From an uncultured Gammaproteobacteria bacterium (GTDB lineage Bacteria; Pseudomonadota; Gammaproteobacteria; Pseudomonadales; Pseudohongiellaceae), in assembly GCA_903926285.1 (NCBI GenBank), contig CAIYIP010000190.1, positions 1-10,192 on the forward strand: a stretch of 10,192 nt of DNA. The letters run 5' to 3'. Positions within the stretch are counted from its first letter, which is position 1, and each line of letters begins with the position of its first letter. The notes below the pieces were generated by a model. That model was not told where the DNA came from. It searched no databases and saw nothing but the letters and a program-made list of their open reading frames with translations. Positions 7,159 through 10,192 of the stretch are shown piece after piece. The position numbers were made by a program, and so were the translations under genes.

Positions 7159-7665
7159 ATGATTAAACAAATCCAGGCATTTGATACCAAAACCTTCCGT
7201 TCCCTGCTCGACACTCCCTTCCAGACACGACTCACAAAACTTGCGCTTATTGTATCCTCTACTGCTGATGGCTGGCTGTACTTTGTCCTGCTGCCCATCA
7301 TCATTGTCACGAAGGATACTGAAACCCGGTATTGGCTCCATCTCGCGCTCATGGCCTTTATTACTGAGCGGGCACTTTATTACGTGCTGAAAAATACCTT
7401 CAGGCGTCGCAGGCCACCTGCCGCACTCGAAGGTTTCAAAGCAACCATTGTTGCATCCGATGAATTCAGTTTGCCCTCTGGCCATACCTCTGGTGCGTTC
7501 CTGTTTGTCACCTTCCTGAGTTTTGGTATCAGCCTGTTGTTCCTGCCCCTGTATTTGTGGGCCGCAAGCGTTGGTGCTTCGAGAGTGATACTAGGTGTGC
7601 ACTTTCCTACCGACATATTCATGGGCGCCCTGATCGGCACCTGTATCGCACTCTGGTTTATCTGA
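7159..7665 (+). CDS. PAP2-family membrane lipid phosphatase
   Basis: Integral-membrane phosphatase of 168 residues from the ATG at 7159. The three PAP2 motifs are present: K-x6-R-P as KNTFRRRRP (78-86), PSGH (106-109) and SR-x5-H-x3-D in SRVILGVHFPTD (R142, H148, D152). H148 would be the phosphorylated nucleophile and H109 the acid. Hydrophobic segments surround them (about 38-50, 58-75, 112-135, 153-168). Family members remove phosphate from phosphatidic acid, undecaprenyl pyrophosphate or related lipids; which one cannot be told here. The frame stays open to 6994, but that would run through the start of the divergent DUF1653 gene and adds no family sequence, so I place the start at 7159 with a weak AAGAAA upstream. 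The glycosyltransferase follows after 52 bases, suggesting a shared envelope role. Confidence 0.88.
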   Translation: MIKQIQAFDTKTFRSLLDTPFQTRLTKLALIVSSTADGWLYFVLLPIIIVTKDTETRYWLHLALMAFITERALYYVLKNTFRRRRPPAALEGFKATIVASDEFSLPSGHTSGAFLFVTFLSFGISLLFLPLYLWAASVGASRVILGVHFPTDIFMGALIGTCIALWFI

Positions 7666-7678
7666 ACCTGCTCATATC

Positions 7679-7714
7679 CACGGAACTATTCACGGAACTA
7701 TTCACGGTACTAGC
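7679..7714. repeat. 12-bp tandem repeat before the glycosyltransferase gene
   Basis: CACGGAACTATT occurs twice exactly in tandem (7679-7690, 7691-7702), followed by a degenerate third copy CACGGTACTAGC (7703-7714). The array fills most of the 52-base gap and ends three bases before the ATG at 7718. It occupies the place where a ribosome binding site is expected, and none is visible. Confidence 0.85.
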
Positions 7715-7717
7715 TAA

Positions 7718-8755
7718 ATGAAAATACTCTACGGTGTACAAGGCACTGGTAATGGGCACATCACGCGCGCGTGTGCAATGGCAAGAACACTCGCTGCCTA
7801 CCCTGAACTCGACGTAACCTGGCTGCTAAGTGGGCGCCCCCGCGAAAAAGGCTGTGGTGATATCCAGAATTTTCAATGGCGTGAAGGCCTGACGTTCATG
7901 TCCTCCAAGGGCAAGATCAATATCTGGAATACTCTGCGCAAAAATAATTTCATGCAATTCTTGCGCGACATCAATGAACTTGATCTGACACCTTACGACC
8001 TCGTTATTTCAGATTATGAACCGGTAATTTCGCACGCAGCCCGTAAACGTGGTGTGCCTGTTGTTGGTATTGGGCATCAGTATGCGTTCTGTCATGCGCT
8101 TCCAACCCGGGTTAAGAACCCGTTGTTGAGAAGCATGATGCAAGGCTTTGCTCCAGCCAACATCAACGTCGGTTTACACTGGCACCATTTCGGCTTTCCA
8201 ATCCTGCCTCCAATCGTTGACCTTCATATTGATACTGAATTACCTGTCAGGCAGCCGCACAAGGTGGTCGTATACCTGCCCTTTGAAAATTCACTGGAAG
8301 TATTGGCAATTCTGGGTCGATATAGTAATTTTGAATTCTATATTTATCATCCCGATGTGCAGCACACAGACAATGGCAACATGCATCAGCGGCCCATTTC
8401 GCGTACCGGTTTCAAGCAGGACTTGTTGAGTTCAAGCAGAGTGATTACCAACAGTGGTTTTGAATTGATCAGTGAATGCCTGCAACTCGGAATTGCGGTG
8501 TTGTCCAAGCCTCTACATGGCCAGGTAGAACAGCTGGCAAATGCAGCAGCGCTTGAACACCTTGGTTATGCAGATGTTATTCATGATCTTGATGCGAAAG
8601 TAATTGCCGCATGGCTGCATGCCCGTAAACCCGGAATACAACTCACATATCCCGACGTGTCGACTCGCCTGGCTGCCTGGATTGCAGGTAGTTGCAAGGA
8701 ATCAGTCGCGGATCTGGCACAGATTTTATGGACCGGACCCGCAGTTAACACTTGA
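7718..8755 (+). CDS. MJ1255/VC2487-family GT-B glycosyltransferase
   Basis: Glycosyltransferase of 345 residues related to MurG-type GT-B enzymes. The start is typical of the family: ILYGVQGTGNGHITRA (3-18), with the glycine-rich GNGH loop. The N-terminal acceptor domain ends with LVISDYEP (95-102) and GVPVVGIGHQYAF (112-124). The C-terminal nucleotide-sugar domain includes VVVYLPFE (183-190) and the donor-binding block from TNSGFELISECLQLG (244-258) to SKPLHGQVEQLANA (263-276). No membrane segment is evident. Donor and acceptor are unknown; proximity to a PAP2 phosphatase points to lipid-linked sugar or cell-surface glycan work, which is an inference. There is no clear Shine-Dalgarno sequence; a tandem repeat lies in its place. 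An 11-bp inverted repeat follows 24 bases after the stop. Confidence 0.9.
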   Translation: MKILYGVQGTGNGHITRACAMARTLAAYPELDVTWLLSGRPREKGCGDIQNFQWREGLTFMSSKGKINIWNTLRKNNFMQFLRDINELDLTPYDLVISDYEPVISHAARKRGVPVVGIGHQYAFCHALPTRVKNPLLRSMMQGFAPANINVGLHWHHFGFPILPPIVDLHIDTELPVRQPHKVVVYLPFENSLEVLAILGRYSNFEFYIYHPDVQHTDNGNMHQRPISRTGFKQDLLSSSRVITNSGFELISECLQLGIAVLSKPLHGQVEQLANAAALEHLGYADVIHDLDAKVIAAWLHARKPGIQLTYPDVSTRLAAWIAGSCKESVADLAQILWTGPAVNT

Positions 8756-8778
8756 ACGAATAAATAGCGAGATACCCA

Positions 8779-8822
8779 CAATTGAAGGTTGTTAGCCACG
8801 AGTAAGGCGACACCTTCAATTG
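8779..8822. repeat. 11-bp perfect inverted repeat, possible terminator
   Basis: CAATTGAAGGT (8779-8789) and ACCTTCAATTG (8812-8822) are perfect complements with a 22-base loop; two more pairs can form with one bulged T. It begins 24 bases after the glycosyltransferase stop, which suits a transcript end, but there is no T-run after it. The core ATTGAAGGT appears a third time in direct orientation at 8885-8893. Confidence 0.7.
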
Positions 8823-8934
8823 CAAACCCTTGGCATCAGCAAACATCAAGATTTTTGCGCATATATTCACGTTAATTCATCGTGATTGAAGGTATGTTCA
8901 GTACTTGTAACTCACTCATGTCAGGCTGGTAAAG

Positions 8935-9972
8935 GTGTTTGGTCTACTGCGTTTTTTGCTCGCCGTAATGGTGCTTGTCGGGCACCTGTTCTGGCTCAGC
9001 GATATCGGTCGTTATGCTGTCTTTGGCTTCTTTATTCTGAGTGGCTATTTGATGACACTCGTCATGCAAAATACTTACTCCTATAGTAGGAAAGGCGTCA
9101 CCAAATTTCTGAAAAACAGGTTTCTTAGGTTATATCCGAGCTACTGGATAGCTTGTTTGTTGAGCATTGTGATAATTATCGTTTTAGGTCAGGCAAACAC
9201 TACGATAATGTCGAACTCCCTCGCTTTGCCAGAAACTCCAGCGTTAGTGTTGACCAACATCACCATGGTGTCATTCGCATTATTTCCGAATGAAGTGGTG
9301 CCGAGGCTTTCACCTGCGACCTGGGCTTTAACTACTGAGTTGTTCTACTACTGCTTAATTGCTTTTGGAATTTCCAAAACAAAGTTACGCACCGGTTGCT
9401 GGATTTTCTTGTCCTGTGTATATGTATTGTTGACCTATCTCATGAACTACAGCTGGCACGCACGTTATTTTGCCATTCCGGCTGGATCTTTGCCATTTTC
9501 CGTAGGTGCTTTCCTTTACTTTTTGCAACAGGAGAAATGGCAGCCCAAGTGGCTCGATTATTTATCCCACTGCAAGATACTGGTTACCTTGCTGATAATT
9601 AATGCTGTCATTGCCTCGTTAGTGCAAGCAGCCGACATGTTGCAACTTACAGAAATATTCATGTACATCAACCTGATCATTTGCACACTATTAATTTATG
9701 GGATTATTAGAGGCAAAATAATCTGGTCAATTTCTGCCAAGATGGATAAATTTTTGGGTGATTTTTCCTATCCTATTTATCTTATCCATTTGCAAATAGG
9801 TGCATTGGTTTCTTTTATTGTTTATGGACAGGTGGAGTCTTTAAAATATCAATTCTCACCAGTCAGCTGGATATTGACAGGTCTCTTAATCATTGCCTTC
9901 AGTTTGGCACTTATTAAAATTATTGATGAGCCAATAGCGCTCATCAGAAATCGTATAAAGGCAAAAAACTAG
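8935..9972 (+). CDS. Membrane acyltransferase, acyltransferase-3 (OafA/YrhL) family
   Basis: Integral-membrane O-acyltransferase of 345 residues. The first helix holds LRFLLAVMVLVGH (5-17), with H17 the expected catalytic His. The following conserved parts are FGFFILSGYLM (30-40), FLRLYPSYW (63-71), SPATWALTTELFYY (126-139, E135), LGDFSYPIYLIH (274-285) and DEPI (331-334) at the end. About ten hydrophobic segments are visible. Such enzymes acetylate or acylate O-antigen, capsule or other glycans. The start is GTG: in-frame upstream sequence reaches a TAA at 8908-8910 with no ATG between, and the ribosome binding site is poor (AGG at 8923-8925). The gene is much more AT-rich than its neighbours: I counted 59 G/C in the 180 bases 9661-9840 (33%), against 34 of 60 for 2281-2340 in the SQR gene. 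This suggests recent transfer. The substrate is unknown. Confidence 0.88.
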   Translation: MFGLLRFLLAVMVLVGHLFWLSDIGRYAVFGFFILSGYLMTLVMQNTYSYSRKGVTKFLKNRFLRLYPSYWIACLLSIVIIIVLGQANTTIMSNSLALPETPALVLTNITMVSFALFPNEVVPRLSPATWALTTELFYYCLIAFGISKTKLRTGCWIFLSCVYVLLTYLMNYSWHARYFAIPAGSLPFSVGAFLYFLQQEKWQPKWLDYLSHCKILVTLLIINAVIASLVQAADMLQLTEIFMYINLIICTLLIYGIIRGKIIWSISAKMDKFLGDFSYPIYLIHLQIGALVSFIVYGQVESLKYQFSPVSWILTGLLIIAFSLALIKIIDEPIALIRNRIKAKN

Positions 9973-9995
9973 AATGAAGGAAGGTACAATTTTGG

Positions 9996-10019
9996 GTGGA
10001 ACCAAAAGTGGAACCAAAA
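9996..10019. repeat. 12-bp tandem repeat after the acyltransferase gene
   Basis: GTGGAACCAAAA occurs twice exactly in tandem (9996-10007, 10008-10019). It is followed directly by the short palindrome AAGGTCACCTT (10018-10028). It lies in the 73-base gap between two convergent coding ends. I see no clear terminator in this gap. Confidence 0.85.
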
Positions 10020-10045
10020 GGTCACCTTGCCCCTTGGGATAAGAG

Positions 10046-10192
10046 CTAATTTAGCCAACGGAAGCGCCGTATGGACCTGCGTAGCTGCTGTAGTTTTTGA
10101 GGATTATTGGCTTCGCTGGAAAATGCCAGTTCCGTAAAAATCCTGGTGATATTCCCCATGTCATTTGCCCATTGCGGATTCAACCTGCTGAC
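10046..10192 (-). CDS. C-terminal end of an unidentified - strand gene
   Basis: Reading the - strand inward from the right edge, one frame stays open for 48 codons until a TAG (10046-10048 on the + strand); the other two - strand frames hit stops within a few codons to about ten codons. The translation contains NDMGNITRIFTELAFSS and ends with the basic stretch LRRSIRRFRWLN, which looks like a real helical protein end. I do not recognise the family. The gene would converge on the acyltransferase, with the 12-bp tandem repeat between them. Confidence 0.5.
   Translation of the reverse strand, partial: VSRLNPQWANDMGNITRIFTELAFSSEANNPQKLQQLRRSIRRFRWLN

Noticed and set aside
8886..9086. ATG-started frame overlapping the acyltransferase start, as evidence of a frameshift in that gene
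   Set aside because: The translation is not acyltransferase-like, and the GTG-started frame already contains the complete first catalytic helix.
7679..10019. CRISPR array or integrated phage/IS element
   Set aside because: The repeats are 12 bp without spacers, and no cas, integrase or transposase coding sequence is present.

Overview
The window looks like chromosomal DNA of a mesophilic proteobacterium, most likely beta- or gamma-proteobacterial. That assignment is inferred from gene content (a bacterial-type persulfide dioxygenase beside a mitochondrial-type sulfide:quinone oxidoreductase, an APE1/ExoA-type exonuclease III, DUF1653, an MJ1255/VC2487-family glycosyltransferase) and from roughly balanced base composition. 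I see no rRNA, tRNA, CRISPR array, transposase or phage gene.

Left part (1-4875): the tail of an upstream gene, possibly a LysR-type regulator, ends at 102 and is followed by a good intrinsic terminator (154-176). After a gene-poor gap comes a compact three-gene sulfide-oxidation cassette on the + strand. It holds a metallo-beta-lactamase-fold persulfide dioxygenase (490-1374), a fusion of a DUF442 sulfurtransferase-like domain with a sulfide:quinone oxidoreductase (1418-3103), and a SulP anion transporter with a STAS domain (3112-4875). A coherent reading is that SQR oxidises sulfide to a persulfide at the membrane, the fused DUF442 domain may relay sulfane sulfur, the dioxygenase converts glutathione persulfide to sulfite, and SulP moves the resulting oxyanion or a related anion.

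Middle (4876-7063): a near-consensus -10 element precedes a second short + strand operon. It encodes an HtrA-like trypsin-fold/PDZ protein whose catalytic His and Asp positions are substituted (5073-6011), followed nine bases later by an exonuclease III/AP endonuclease (6021-6782). A small DUF1653 gene on the - strand (6842-7063) converges on it.

Right part (7159-10192): an envelope-type group on the + strand with a PAP2 lipid phosphatase (7159-7665), a GT-B glycosyltransferase (7718-8755) and an AT-rich integral-membrane acyltransferase with a GTG start (8935-9972). The last gene looks compositionally foreign. Its flanks carry short repeats: a 12-bp tandem repeat before the glycosyltransferase, an 11-bp perfect inverted repeat after it, and another 12-bp tandem repeat after the acyltransferase. 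The C-terminal end of an unidentified - strand gene enters from the right edge (10046-10192).

Most of the window is made of known families. The most distinctive points are the rhodanese-length active-site loop in the DUF442-SQR fusion, the degenerate HtrA-like protein coupled to a DNA-repair nuclease, and the repeat-flanked, AT-rich acyltransferase. I did not find a convincing wholly new multi-gene system.
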